64,000 nt of DNA from Bacteroidota bacterium (lineage in GTDB: Bacteria > Bacteroidota > Bacteroidia > Cytophagales > Cyclobacteriaceae): contig JAFDYX010000013.1 of NCBI GenBank assembly GCA_018267215.1, forward strand, positions 1 through 64,000, read 5' to 3'. Each line of letters starts with the position of its first letter. The first letter of the stretch is position 1. Made by a program: the position numbers and the translations under genes. Shown here piece after piece: positions 51,118 through 59,791 of this stretch. The notes under the pieces were generated by a model. It was not told where the DNA came from, searched no databases, and saw only the letters and a list, made by a program, of their open reading frames with translations.

Positions 51118-52188
51118 ATGCCCTCAGAAAGTAACATTTCTCATCTCAGCAATGAAAAACCTGTCGGGGTGATCGGTGCCGGAAGTTTTGGCACGGTTAT
51201 CTCCAATATGTTGGCGCGCAACCGAAAGGTGCTGCTTTACGCCCGCCATGCGGCTGACGTCAAGCGGATAAACGAAGAACGAAAAAACCGGGGTTATACC
51301 ATTCATAAAAATATACAGGCCATCAACGATCTCCGTGTCCTGGCTAATTCTTGCGATGTTATTTTCCCGATCGTACCTTCTTCAAACTTCAGGCAGATGA
51401 TGAGGCAGTTGTCGCCCCATCTGCATCCTTACCACATGCTGATTCACGGCACCAAAGGTTTTGACATTACCCTGCCACCGGGCGAGACGATCGAGTCTAT
51501 TAAAAAGCTGGATCGCACGATGGTAAAAACAATGAGCGAGGTGATACAGGAAGAAAGCGTTGCTGTGCGCATCGGCTGTCTGGCCGGTCCTAACCTGAGC
51601 AAGGAACTGGCCATGCGCCAACCGGCAGCTACGGTGGTAGCCAGCCATTTTCAGGAAGTCATACAAACAGGAAAAAAATTATTGAAAAGCGACCGCTTTC
51701 AGGTGTATGAAAACAGTGACATCGTAGGTGTAGAGATTGCCGGTGTGCTAAAAAATATCATTGCCATTGCATCGGGTGCGCTCAGCGGCCTAGGTTTTGG
51801 CGACAATGCCAAAGGCCTGTTGATCAGCCGCGGGGCAGTAGAGATGGTTTATCTGGGCAGAGCTTTGGGAGGAGATTTAAAAGCATTTTTGGGTGTGGCC
51901 GGTATTGGCGATTTGGTAACTACCTGCAACAGCCCGATGAGCCGCAATTTTACGGTGGGCTCGCGATTGGCCAAAGGCGAAAAACTGGCAGATATTGTAG
52001 CCGATATGAAAGAAGTAGCCGAAGGTATTAACACCGTTCGTATTGCCAAAAAGTGTGCGGATCACTACAAAGTACGTGCGCTCATTACAGATCGTCTTTA
52101 TAAAGTTCTCTTTGAAGGCTTGACAGTGGAAGAAGCGCTTGATTTTTTAATGCGCTATCCGCTGAACATGGATATTGACTTTATTTGA
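51118..52188 (+). CDS. gpsA: NAD(P)-dependent glycerol-3-phosphate dehydrogenase
   Basis: This 356-residue enzyme reduces dihydroxyacetone phosphate to sn-glycerol-3-phosphate. The Rossmann motif is GVIGAGSFGTVISNML. The catalytic Lys is in VAGVLKNIIAIASGALSGL, followed by DNAKGLLISRGAVEM and GIGDLVTTCNSPMSRNFTVG, all characteristic of GpsA. Length is slightly longer than E. coli GpsA. It follows the acyltransferase gene directly and converges on the HIT gene with an 8 bp overlap. Confidence 0.94.
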   Translation: MPSESNISHLSNEKPVGVIGAGSFGTVISNMLARNRKVLLYARHAADVKRINEERKNRGYTIHKNIQAINDLRVLANSCDVIFPIVPSSNFRQMMRQLSPHLHPYHMLIHGTKGFDITLPPGETIESIKKLDRTMVKTMSEVIQEESVAVRIGCLAGPNLSKELAMRQPAATVVASHFQEVIQTGKKLLKSDRFQVYENSDIVGVEIAGVLKNIIAIASGALSGLGFGDNAKGLLISRGAVEMVYLGRALGGDLKAFLGVAGIGDLVTTCNSPMSRNFTVGSRLAKGEKLADIVADMKEVAEGINTVRIAKKCADHYKVRALITDRLYKVLFEGLTVEEALDFLMRYPLNMDIDFI

Positions 52189-52576
52189 TGGCTGCCTGCA
52201 GGTGGTGCGTCATTTCCAAAAATTCTTCCTTCGACAATTTTAATTTTGGGTTCGCAAAATTTATATCAGTCATGGAGTTCATGGGCACGAGATGGAGATG
52301 CACGTGCGGCACTTCAAAACCGATTACGGCCACTCCTACCCGCTTGCAGTGGGTTACTTTTTTTATAGCCAATGCCACCCGTTTGGAAAAAACCATCATG
52401 GCCGCTAGTACATCTTCTTCTAAATCAAAAAAATAATCTATCTCTTTTTTAGAAACAATCAGTGTATGGCCTTTGGCCAGCGGGTTAATGTCTAAAAATG
52501 CAATGAAGCTATCATCTTCTGCTACAATGTAGCCGGGTATTTCGCGGTTGATTATTTTGGTAAAAACAGAAGCCAT
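52181..52576 (-). CDS. HIT-family nucleotide hydrolase
   Basis: This protein of about 131 residues starts MASVFTKIINREIPGYIVAE, the usual HIT start; 12 in-frame codons upstream lie in the spacer after greA and are not used. The histidine triad is VPHVHLHLVPM, and DINPLAKGHTLIVSKKE is the typical substrate loop. Such Hint/Fhit-like proteins hydrolyse adenosine phosphoramidates or dinucleoside polyphosphates. It is 13 bp downstream of greA on the same strand. Confidence 0.92.
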   Translation of the reverse strand: MASVFTKIINREIPGYIVAEDDSFIAFLDINPLAKGHTLIVSKKEIDYFFDLEEDVLAAMMVFSKRVALAIKKVTHCKRVGVAVIGFEVPHVHLHLVPMNSMTDINFANPKLKLSKEEFLEMTHHLQAAIK

Positions 52577-52589
52577 TGTGAGGCAATTA

Positions 52590-53063
52590 TTATCCGATAT
52601 TGACAACCTCAAACTCCATTTCTCCGGCTGGTGTTTTCACTTTTGCCAAATCGCCTTTCTTCTTTCCCAAAAGTCCTTTGCCTATGGGTGATTGGGTTGA
52701 TATCTTCCCGGATTTCAAATCAGCTTCTTCTTCGCTGACGAGCATATAGGTTACAGAAGCCCCGTTCTTTTTATTTTTTATAGTGACTTTGGATAGAATA
52801 GATACTGTTGATGTATCAATCTTTGATTCATCAATCAACCGGGCATTACTTACTAAATCTTCCAACTTGGCAATCTTAGCTTCCAAATGGCCTTGCGCGT
52901 CTTTGGCTGCATCATATTCAGCATTCTCGCTCAAGTCCCCTTTATCTCTTGCTTCAGCTATTTGTTTGGCAATATCTGCCCGGCCTTTTGTTTTAAGGTG
53001 GCTCAACTCCAGCGTGATTTTTTCTAACCCCTCTTTTGTATAATAAGAAATTTTTTTACTCAT
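52590..53063 (-). CDS. greA: Transcription elongation factor GreA
   Basis: This 157-residue protein has an N-terminal antiparallel coiled coil (YYTKEGLEKITLELSHLKTKG and AEARDKGDLSENAEYDAAKDAQG). The acidic tip residues in GDLSENAEYDAAK stimulate RNA cleavage by polymerase. The C-terminal globular domain has LVSEEEADLKSGKISTQSPIGKGLLGKKKGD, the canonical GreA signature. It leads the greA-HIT pair. Confidence 0.94.
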   Translation of the reverse strand: MSKKISYYTKEGLEKITLELSHLKTKGRADIAKQIAEARDKGDLSENAEYDAAKDAQGHLEAKIAKLEDLVSNARLIDESKIDTSTVSILSKVTIKNKKNGASVTYMLVSEEEADLKSGKISTQSPIGKGLLGKKKGDLAKVKTPAGEMEFEVVNIG

Positions 53064-53092
53064 AGCTCACATCTTTACATAAAAATTTTCGA

Positions 53093-53137
53093 TCCTGTAA
53101 AAAATAAAAACAACGGCTCCTGCATGAGGAGCCGTTG
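53093..53137 (-). terminator. Strong intrinsic terminator on the minus strand
   Basis: CAACGGCTCCT (53111-53121) and AGGAGCCGTTG (53127-53137) form a perfect 11-bp stem with a 5-base loop. On the minus strand it is followed by TTTTTATTTTTT. It ends the transcript of the pentapeptide-repeat gene and isolates greA. Confidence 0.85.
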
Positions 53138-53178
53138 CACTTTGCAAAGGTAATTTTAAAAATTTAGTTAACCAAACA

Positions 53179-54024
53179 TTAGCTGCCCACCAACTCTGGA
53201 ATTGCAACTTTTACCTCTTGCAATAGCGAGTCATCAAATTTTGCCAAGTATAATGTTTTTGCCTTTGCCAGTTGCTCAACTGTTAATCCTTTCGCTCCGC
53301 GCAGGTCAGCTTTATACAAACTGGCATTTTCAAAATCGGCACCCATCAAATAACAGTTTTGTAAGTTGGCTTCCATTAAATACGCATTTCTAAAATTTGC
53401 TTTGATAAGAAAAGTGTTTTCAAAATTTGCTTTGATCAAGAAGGCATCGTTAAAGTTCGCTCCACTGGCATAGGCTCCTTTTAGGTTTGCCTGGTTCAGA
53501 TTAGAGTTTTCAAAATTCGTTTGGTTGAGTCGGGTATTTTCAAGATTTATTTCGATCAAGGAAGAATTGGAAACATTGGCCGAGTTAAGATTGGATGAAT
53601 GTAGGTTGACATGGCTCAGGTTGGTGCGCACCAAGTGGCAGTTTACCAAATTGATTTCATGAATTTTATGGCGATTGAGGCGTTTGATGTTACCCACCGT
53701 ACGGAAGGCAGCCTCTTCAGATTCCCATAAACGAAAATCGTCTATTTCATCTTTGTAGGTGCGGATGCGTTGGCGAACTTCTCCGTTCTGGTTGAGCCAA
53801 AAAATTAATATACCGATCACGGCTATGTCGAAGATCATGCCATGAGCTTGCGACATAATCTGTCCGAAAAAGCCATGGAAGTCTTCGAAGTAATAGGGCA
53901 AACTCAGCCCGAGCACTACAATTGAAACACCAAGCAATACTAACGAACTTGTAAGGAGTGGTTTTTCTACAATCTCGTCAAATTTATCTTTGAGCCGTTG
54001 CTGTATTGTTTTTTTGTCTTTCAC
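53179..54024 (-). CDS. Membrane-anchored pentapeptide-repeat protein
   Basis: This 281-residue protein starts at a GTG (54024). Residues about 20-75 contain two hydrophobic helices (TSSLVLLGVSIVVLGLSLPY and MIFDIAVIGILIFWL). Residues about 115-255 hold some 25 pentapeptide units of the A(N/D)LxX type (NLSHVNLHSSNLNSANVSN, ENTFLIKANFRNAYLMEAN), which fold as a right-handed beta helix. The C-terminus is a short helix. Some cytosolic pentapeptide proteins mimic DNA, but membrane-anchored ones have no settled function. A minus-strand terminator follows it. Confidence 0.85.
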   Translation of the reverse strand: MKDKKTIQQRLKDKFDEIVEKPLLTSSLVLLGVSIVVLGLSLPYYFEDFHGFFGQIMSQAHGMIFDIAVIGILIFWLNQNGEVRQRIRTYKDEIDDFRLWESEEAAFRTVGNIKRLNRHKIHEINLVNCHLVRTNLSHVNLHSSNLNSANVSNSSLIEINLENTRLNQTNFENSNLNQANLKGAYASGANFNDAFLIKANFENTFLIKANFRNAYLMEANLQNCYLMGADFENASLYKADLRGAKGLTVEQLAKAKTLYLAKFDDSLLQEVKVAIPELVGS

Positions 54025-54135
54025 AATCTGGTTGATTCATTGTCTAAGATACAATTTCCGGCACAAATGTAGAAACTGATTTTATCCGGTCTCCGGTCAC
54101 TCTCATGATAGATATTACATCTGTTGGATCAATTT

Positions 54136-55491
54136 TTACAACAGAACGTGAACAGTCAGAAAATAAGTAGTCAGCCCCAGCAGATCGCTGGCCGTTGTAA
54201 TAAACGGCCCAGATGCCAATGCCGGATTGAAGCCTAGCCTGTTGATCAAAATAGGTGTTATTGTACCCACAAAAGACGAGAACATAACCACGCAAAACAG
54301 TGCAATAGATACTACCACAGAAAGACGGTTGTTATTGAAAAACAGATAGGTTGAGCCCAGTACGATCAAGGAAAGCAGGAAGGCATTTAAAAATGATATG
54401 TAGAACATTTTTATAAGCCTTTGCCATAAGCCTTCCTCCAGATAGCCGGGGCTGGCCAAACTTTGTACAACCAAACCTGACGATTGTATGCCCACATTGC
54501 CTCCGGTAGCCTGAATGAGCGGGACAAAAAATGCAATGGCAGTAATTTTTGTTAACTCCTGTTGAAAAAAACCCATAAACCTTGCACTCAGCATCCCTCC
54601 AAAAATACCGATCAGCAGCCACGGCAGACGGGCGCGTACGTTTTTCCACAGGTCATCATTCTCTTCTACATCTTCTGTAATACCGCTCATTAGTTGGCGC
54701 TCTTCTTCCACTTGTTCGGAAATCACATCCACCACATCGTCAATAGTAATCCGGCCTACTAACTGGCCTTGTACATTCACTACCGGTATGGATTCCAGAT
54801 CGTATTTTTTCATGATCTCCACCACCTCCCTGTCTTCCACGTAAGTGCCTACCCGTACAATGTTTTCATCGCAGATATTTTCTACCAATGTTTTGGGGTC
54901 TGATACAATTAATTTTTGAAGCGATACCTGGCCCAGCAGCTTATCTTTATCATCTACTACCCACGCTGTATAAAATTTGGTAACCGTTTCCGCCTGTTTC
55001 CTGATCTCGTCCAAACACTCGCCTACCGTCCAGTTGGCGCGCACCCGTATCAATTCTTTTGCCATCAGGCCACCGGCTACGTGCTCATCGTAGCGCAACA
55101 AATCAATTACCTGCAGTTTCAAGTCTGGCTCCAGATTACCGATAATTTCTTCGCTCACCTGTATGGGCAACTCATTTAAGATATCGGCCACATCATCAGA
55201 ATCCAGTTGATTGATAATTTCTGTCAGTTCGGTAGGTGTGTAGATAGTCAGAAATTTTTTGCGCGTATCGGTATCGAGGTCGTTGATGATTTGCGCCCGA
55301 ACCGGAACCGGCAACAAGTCCAGTACAAACTTAGATTCCTCGCTGTTGAACTCATACAACAGGGCAGTAATATCGGCCGGGTTTACTTCCTCCAGCGTGG
55401 CAGCAATAAATGACTTGTCGCGCGCGCTCAGCGCCTGCTGAAACCGGTCGTGAAACTGCTGTGTTAATTCAAATTTGGTGATCTGTTCCAC
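54136..55491 (-). CDS. mgtE: Magnesium transporter MgtE
   Basis: This 451-residue protein has the MgtE layout. A helical N domain covers residues 1-130 (VLDLLPVPVRAQIINDLDTD and INQLDSDDVADILNELP), followed by two CBS domains at about 135-260 (DEHVAGGLMAKELIRVRANW and SIPVVNVQGQLVGRITIDD). A five-helix pore domain follows (LPWLLIGIFGGMLSARFMG ... FFVPLIQATGGNVGIQSS). The pore-lining Asp-rich segment near the C-terminus reads FITTASDLLGLTTYF. Cytosolic Mg binding closes the channel in this family. The start overlaps the 3' end of rsmA by 23 bp. Confidence 0.93.
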   Translation of the reverse strand: MEQITKFELTQQFHDRFQQALSARDKSFIAATLEEVNPADITALLYEFNSEESKFVLDLLPVPVRAQIINDLDTDTRKKFLTIYTPTELTEIINQLDSDDVADILNELPIQVSEEIIGNLEPDLKLQVIDLLRYDEHVAGGLMAKELIRVRANWTVGECLDEIRKQAETVTKFYTAWVVDDKDKLLGQVSLQKLIVSDPKTLVENICDENIVRVGTYVEDREVVEIMKKYDLESIPVVNVQGQLVGRITIDDVVDVISEQVEEERQLMSGITEDVEENDDLWKNVRARLPWLLIGIFGGMLSARFMGFFQQELTKITAIAFFVPLIQATGGNVGIQSSGLVVQSLASPGYLEEGLWQRLIKMFYISFLNAFLLSLIVLGSTYLFFNNNRLSVVVSIALFCVVMFSSFVGTITPILINRLGFNPALASGPFITTASDLLGLTTYFLTVHVLL

Positions 55492-56257
55492 GCTTTTTTT
55501 CTATTTCCGTGGTGAGTAATATAAAGTCATCTACGCTCAACTGTTCGGCCCGCTTATCCATTAATGGGTTTATCAAAACCGAATGGGGTAAATTTAAGGG
55601 TTTGAGTGCGTTGCGCAATGTTTTCCTTCTATTTTGGAACGATTGTTTTACTACCCTCCGAAACAGTTGCTCATCGCACGGCAACTGCACCCGGTTGTTC
55701 CTGGCAAGCCTAATCACTGCCGACATTACCTTGGGGGGCGGATGAAAGACACCGGGAGGAACTTTGAAAAGCGGCTCAATAGTATAATAAGCCTGGAGCA
55801 GCACGCTGAGGATGCCGTATGTTTTAGTGCCTTCTTTTTCGGCCAGCCTGTCGGCTACTTCTTTTTGGAGCATACATACCACCTGCTCTACTTTATGAGT
55901 GTAATCCAATATCTTAAAAAAAATCTGAGATGAAATGTTGTAAGGGAAGTTTCCGATAATGTGGATTTTACCGGTCGTTAAGCGCTCTAAATCCATTTCA
56001 ATAAAATCGCCCTCATAGATTTTGTCCGAAAGTGATAAGTAATGTTCTTTCAGATAGGCTACCGACTCCCTGTCTATTTCCGAAAGGTATAAATCAACCT
56101 CAGGTCTTCGGTTCAGCAAGTCGGTCAGCACACCGGTGCCCGGGCCGATCTCGAGTACTACAGCCTGTTGCTTGAGCTGAAGCGCATCTACAATTTTTGC
56201 GGCAATATTCTTGTCTCTTAAAAAATGTTGGCCGAGGAATTTTTTAGGGCGAACCAC
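55469..56257 (-). CDS. rsmA: 16S rRNA dimethyladenosine transferase (KsgA)
   Basis: This 262-residue protein dimethylates A1518 and A1519 in helix 45 of 16S rRNA. It starts from GTG with VRPKKFLGQHFLRDKNI, the family's N-terminus; motif I is VLEIGPGTGVLTDLL, motif IV IGNFPYNISSQIF, and PPGVFHPPPKVMSAVIRL leads to the C-terminal helical domain (RRVVKQSFQNRRKTLRNAL). It is upstream of mgtE on the same strand, an arrangement seen in other Bacteroidota, and diverges from pdxA. Confidence 0.94.
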   Translation of the reverse strand: MVRPKKFLGQHFLRDKNIAAKIVDALQLKQQAVVLEIGPGTGVLTDLLNRRPEVDLYLSEIDRESVAYLKEHYLSLSDKIYEGDFIEMDLERLTTGKIHIIGNFPYNISSQIFFKILDYTHKVEQVVCMLQKEVADRLAEKEGTKTYGILSVLLQAYYTIEPLFKVPPGVFHPPPKVMSAVIRLARNNRVQLPCDEQLFRRVVKQSFQNRRKTLRNALKPLNLPHSVLINPLMDKRAEQLSVDDFILLTTEIEKKRGTDHQI

Positions 56258-56343
56258 GCAGCGATTAATAAAATCAAAATTCAGGATTCAGACTTGAATT
56301 AGCTAACTTGTGCTGTTTAATTTTGGCTTTTAGATTTTTTTGC

Positions 56344-57360
56344 ATGACAACTGACAAACCAAAAATAGGGATCACTTTGGGCGACCCCAACGGCATTGGC
56401 CCTGAGGTGGTGATCAAGGCGCTGGCCGATACACGGATATTCAACTTGTTTACTCCGGTAGTCTATGGCTCTACGCGCGCACTCTCTTTTTACAAAAAAC
56501 AGATCAATGCCGAAGAGTTTAACTATAGTCAGGTAAAATCCGATGCCTCCTACTTTCCCAAGTCGGTAAATGTGGTAAACTGTTGGGACGAACAAACAGA
56601 GATTACTCCGGGCGTAGCTTCTAAAACCGGAGGCAAATGCGCTTTGTTGAGTTTGAGGAAAGCCGTGGAAGATCTAAAATCTTCCGCTATTGATGCCGTG
56701 GTGACTGCGCCCATTGATAAGAACACCATCCATAGCGATGAATTTCCCTATCATGGCCATACAGAATTTTTTACGCAGGCTTTCAACGCAGGCGAAAGCC
56801 TCATGCTTTTAACTGGAAATGAACTAAAGGTGGGGCTCGTGACCGAGCATATTCCTGTCAAGGAAATTGCCAGGCACATTACCCGCGACCGGGTTGAATT
56901 GAAAATCAGGCTATTGGAAATGTCCTTGAAAAAAGATTTCGGAATTCAAAAACCAAAAATTGCCGTGCTGGGATTAAATCCTCATGCAGGTGATGGCGGG
57001 TTGTTGGGCACAGAAGAAAATGAGGTAATTAAACCCGTCATTGCAGAACTAAAGTCGAAAGGAAAATTGATTATGGGACCCTTTCCCTCCGATGGCTTCT
57101 TTGGTGCGGGGCAGCACTTAAAGTTTGATGGAGTGCTGGCCATGTATCACGACCAAGGGTTGGTGGCTTTTAAAACATTAGACTTTAACAGTGGTGTAAA
57201 CTTTACGGCAGGCTTGCCTATCGTGCGCACATCGCCCGACCACGGCACTGCCTATAACATAGCCGGCAAAAATATGGCAGACGAAGGCTCTATGCGGCAA
57301 GCTATTTATCTGGCTTGCGATATTGCCAAAAACAGAAAAGCGATAGAACCAACAACTTAA
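56344..57360 (+). CDS. pdxA: 4-hydroxythreonine-4-phosphate dehydrogenase
   Basis: This protein of about 338 residues oxidises 4-phosphohydroxy-L-threonine in pyridoxal phosphate synthesis. It starts MTTDKPKIGITLGDPNGIGPE, the classic N-terminus, which rules out an in-frame start at 56308. Metal-binding histidines lie in FPYHGHTEFF, LNPHAGDGGLLG and AMYHDQGLVAFK, and PDHGTAYNIAGK closes the active site. Length is normal. A second TerB-like gene follows after 68 bp. Confidence 0.94.
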   Translation: MTTDKPKIGITLGDPNGIGPEVVIKALADTRIFNLFTPVVYGSTRALSFYKKQINAEEFNYSQVKSDASYFPKSVNVVNCWDEQTEITPGVASKTGGKCALLSLRKAVEDLKSSAIDAVVTAPIDKNTIHSDEFPYHGHTEFFTQAFNAGESLMLLTGNELKVGLVTEHIPVKEIARHITRDRVELKIRLLEMSLKKDFGIQKPKIAVLGLNPHAGDGGLLGTEENEVIKPVIAELKSKGKLIMGPFPSDGFFGAGQHLKFDGVLAMYHDQGLVAFKTLDFNSGVNFTAGLPIVRTSPDHGTAYNIAGKNMADEGSMRQAIYLACDIAKNRKAIEPTT

Positions 57361-57413
57361 CGCTTTGTTTTGCCGTATATCATCCCTTAATATAATGTAC
57401 ACGGAGTGGTGTT

Positions 57414-57421
57414 TAGTTTTG
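57414..57421 (+). promoter_or_regulatory. Exact -7 box (TAGTTTTG) 7 bp before a start codon
   Basis: TAGTTTTG matches TAnnTTTG exactly, and the ATG at 57429 lies 7 bp downstream, so any 5' leader would be at most a few bases. Another possible promoter, TTTG-N18-TATAAT, lies at 57369-57396. Confidence 0.45.
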
Positions 57422-57428
57422 GGGCAGT

Positions 57429-57815
57429 ATGGATATAGACACACAAAAACAGCTAAATATTTTAATACAGTTAGCGGAAGCAGACAAACACTTCGCACAA
57501 GTTGAACGTGATATGATTATGCGTATCGCACAAGAAAGAAATGTATCTCCCGAAGAAGTTGCTAATCTCATCAGGCACCCTGAACCAATTGAGTCACTAG
57601 CTACACTTTCAAACGATCAAAAATTTGAATACCTCAATTCGTGCATAGACTTGATTAATTCCGACCACAATATTTTTGAAAGCGAGCTGATTTTTGCCAA
57701 AAGCATCGCCATCAAACTTGGCTTTAAAAAAACTGTTGTTGATTATTTAATCGAAAACAAGAGCACAACACCTATTTCTGCGCTGAAAATCAGTGTTTTA
57801 AATGAATTTATTTAA
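57429..57815 (+). CDS. TerB-like domain protein (paralogue 2)
   Basis: This 128-residue all-helical protein has the same two-unit layout as the gene at 43437: ILIQLAEADKHFAQVERDMIMRI aligns with its NLIEMAAVDGNFDQVEYDLLKKI, and the later SCIDLINSDHNIFESELIFAK aligns with VHMMSIDNAIHPEEMKLCD. TerB-like proteins form a broad family with metal- or membrane-linked roles; no function is established for this one. It sits between pdxA and the DUF177 gene with 96 bp before the latter. Confidence 0.72.
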   Translation: MDIDTQKQLNILIQLAEADKHFAQVERDMIMRIAQERNVSPEEVANLIRHPEPIESLATLSNDQKFEYLNSCIDLINSDHNIFESELIFAKSIAIKLGFKKTVVDYLIENKSTTPISALKISVLNEFI

Positions 57816-57882
57816 ACATTAATCACAATCAATTATCAGTTAAAAATCTAAGGTGGATTGCCATAAATCCACTAAAATCTGA

Positions 57883-57890
57883 TAAATTTG
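57883..57890 (+). promoter_or_regulatory. Exact -7 box (TAAATTTG) for the DUF177-rpmF operon
   Basis: TAAATTTG at 57883-57890 is an exact TAnnTTTG match; a TTG lies 22 bp upstream, slightly beyond the usual spacing. A transcript would carry a leader of about 17 bases before the DUF177 start at 57912. Confidence 0.45.
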
Positions 57891-57911
57891 CCGTCTTATT
57901 AAAAATCCGGG

Positions 57912-58415
57912 ATGGCGAAGGCGTTTTCAATTAACATTCTGGGGCTTTCCAAGGGGGTTCACACATTTGAGTTTCAACTGGGTGAAAGTTTTTTTAAGGA
58001 ATATGGCCAAGAAACAGCCTCACAAGGGCACTTCGCAGCAACGGTTACCCTCGATAAAAGGGAAACGTTCATTGAAGCTGATTTTAAAATAAATGGATCT
58101 ATCCATTTAACCTGCGACCGCAGTTTAGATGAATTTGACTACCCTATTTCGCTAAGGCGAAAAATTGTATTCAAATACGGAGAAGTCTATCAGGAAATCA
58201 GCGATGAGATCATTGTTATCCCGGGCAGTCAGGCACAACTTGAACTTGGCCAACTGATGTACGAATTTATTTCATTAGAAATACCGATGAAAAAATTGCA
58301 CCCCAGATATAATGACAACGATCGGGAAGATGAAATGGTCTATTCATCTCAGCCGGCAGATGACAAAAACAGACCAACAGATCCCAGATGGGAAGTATTG
58401 AAAAAATTAAAATAG
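57912..58415 (+). CDS. DUF177 (YceD-like) protein
   Basis: This 167-residue protein of the DUF177 family is regularly encoded just upstream of rpmF and linked with 23S rRNA or L32 metabolism in bacteria and plastids. Seen here are the N-terminal [21 protein letters not shown] and a mid-protein [19 protein letters not shown]; the latter has the single CxR pattern of the family. The C-terminus is acidic and then basic ([16 protein letters not shown]), as usual. It is 19 bp upstream of rpmF. Confidence 0.88.
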   Translation: MAKAFSINILGLSKGVHTFEFQLGESFFKEYGQETASQGHFAATVTLDKRETFIEADFKINGSIHLTCDRSLDEFDYPISLRRKIVFKYGEVYQEISDEIIVIPGSQAQLELGQLMYEFISLEIPMKKLHPRYNDNDREDEMVYSSQPADDKNRPTDPRWEVLKKLK

Positions 58416-58434
58416 AGAATATAAATTTTTAGTT

Positions 58435-58623
58435 ATGCCAAATCCGAAACGAAAGACCTCGAAAACCCGCAGGGATAAAAGAAGAACTCATTACAAGGCT
58501 ACTGCCAATGCACAAGCTGTTTGCCCTACAACGGGCGAAAACCATTTGCCTCACCGCGCCTTTTGGCACGAAGGGAAACTGTATTTCAAGGGAAATGTAG
58601 TGATGGAAAAAGAAGTTGCCTGA
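58435..58623 (+). CDS. rpmF: 50S ribosomal protein L32
   Basis: This 62-residue basic protein starts [20 protein letters not shown], typical of bL32. The zinc-ribbon cysteines of some L32 proteins (CxxC...CxxC) are absent: only [15 protein letters not shown] contains one Cys, so this is the zinc-free (C-minus) type. It is followed by an intrinsic terminator before fabH. Confidence 0.93.
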   Translation: MPNPKRKTSKTRRDKRRTHYKATANAQAVCPTTGENHLPHRAFWHEGKLYFKGNVVMEKEVA

Positions 58624-58705
58624 TGGCACTTATACCCAACACGCTGATTTCATCATCTACTAAACATTGTGGCGGTAAGCCTCAATAAGTTTATCTTTTA
58701 TTTAT

Positions 58706-58740
58706 ATGCCCGGAGATTTTCTACCGGGCATTTTGTTTTA
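58706..58740 (+). terminator. Intrinsic terminator between rpmF and fabH
   Basis: ATGCCCGG (58706-58713) pairs with CCGGGCAT (58724-58731) around a 10-base loop, followed by TTTGTTTTA. It lies where plsX is usually found in this operon type. The frame of fabH extends back into this hairpin, but its real start is at 58757. Confidence 0.75.
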
Positions 58741-58756
58741 TTATAGCAGTTTAAAA

Positions 58757-59746
58757 ATGAACAAAATCAGAGCAGCAATTACAGGTGTGGGCGGGTACGT
58801 ACCCGACTATGTACTTACCAACAAGGAATTGGAAACCATGGTGGATACCAATGACGAGTGGATCACCACCCGCACGGGCATCAAAGAACGCAGGATATTG
58901 AAAGGTGAAAACCAGGGCGTATCGGTTATGGGCATTGCAGCCGTAAAAGATATGTTGGCCAAGACTAAAACCGACCCCAAAGAAATAGACTGTATCATTT
59001 TTGCCACCGTAACGGCAGACATGACTTTTCCTGCCACAGCCAACATCGTGGCTACGGCAGTGGGTGCTACCAATGCTTTCAGTTATGATATGGGCGCTGC
59101 CTGTTCAGGCTTTTTATATGCCTTGGTAACCGGTGCCAGCTTTATCCAATCGGGTATGTACAAAAAAGTGGTTGTAATCGGGGGCGATAAAATGTCTTCC
59201 ATTTTAGATTACAAGGATCGCACAACCTGCATCATATTTGGTGATGGCGCAGGTTGCGTGCTGCTTGAGCCTACCCATGAAGACGTAGGTGTGATGGATT
59301 CAATTTTAAAAAGTGATGGCTCCGGAGAAGCTTATCTACACATGAAAGCGGGTGGCAGCCGTATGCCCGCCTCTCATGAAACAGTTGATAAGCGACAGCA
59401 CTATGTCTATCAGGAAGGGGCAGCCGTATTCAAGTTTGCCGTTACCAACATGGCCGATGTATCGGCACAATTGGCCGAACGAAACCATCTGAATGCCGAC
59501 ACCATTACTTGGTTAGTACCCCATCAGGCAAATAAAAGGATCATTGATGCCACCGCCCATCGCATGGGAGTTACCGATGACAAGGTGATGATGAACATCG
59601 AGCGATATGGCAATACAACGGCCGGCACTATTCCCCTCCTATTGTGGGATTACGAAAAAAGACTCAAGAAAGGCGACAACCTTATTTTAGCTGCCTTTGG
59701 CGGAGGCTTTACTTGGGGAGCTATTTATGTAAAGTGGGCTTATTAA
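58757..59746 (+). CDS. fabH: Beta-ketoacyl-ACP synthase III
   Basis: This protein of about 329 residues condenses acetyl-CoA (or branched acyl-CoA) with malonyl-ACP to start fatty acids. It starts [20 protein letters not shown]; the catalytic Cys is in [13 protein letters not shown], the His in [12 protein letters not shown] and the Asn in [15 protein letters not shown], so the triad is complete. The substrate-gating region [16 protein letters not shown] is canonical. It follows the terminator and precedes efp by 45 bp. Confidence 0.94.
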   Translation: MNKIRAAITGVGGYVPDYVLTNKELETMVDTNDEWITTRTGIKERRILKGENQGVSVMGIAAVKDMLAKTKTDPKEIDCIIFATVTADMTFPATANIVATAVGATNAFSYDMGAACSGFLYALVTGASFIQSGMYKKVVVIGGDKMSSILDYKDRTTCIIFGDGAGCVLLEPTHEDVGVMDSILKSDGSGEAYLHMKAGGSRMPASHETVDKRQHYVYQEGAAVFKFAVTNMADVSAQLAERNHLNADTITWLVPHQANKRIIDATAHRMGVTDDKVMMNIERYGNTTAGTIPLLLWDYEKRLKKGDNLILAAFGGGFTWGAIYVKWAY

Positions 59747-59791
59747 AATGCACTAACTCTAAAAATTTTATTCTATAAATCAATTTATTCC

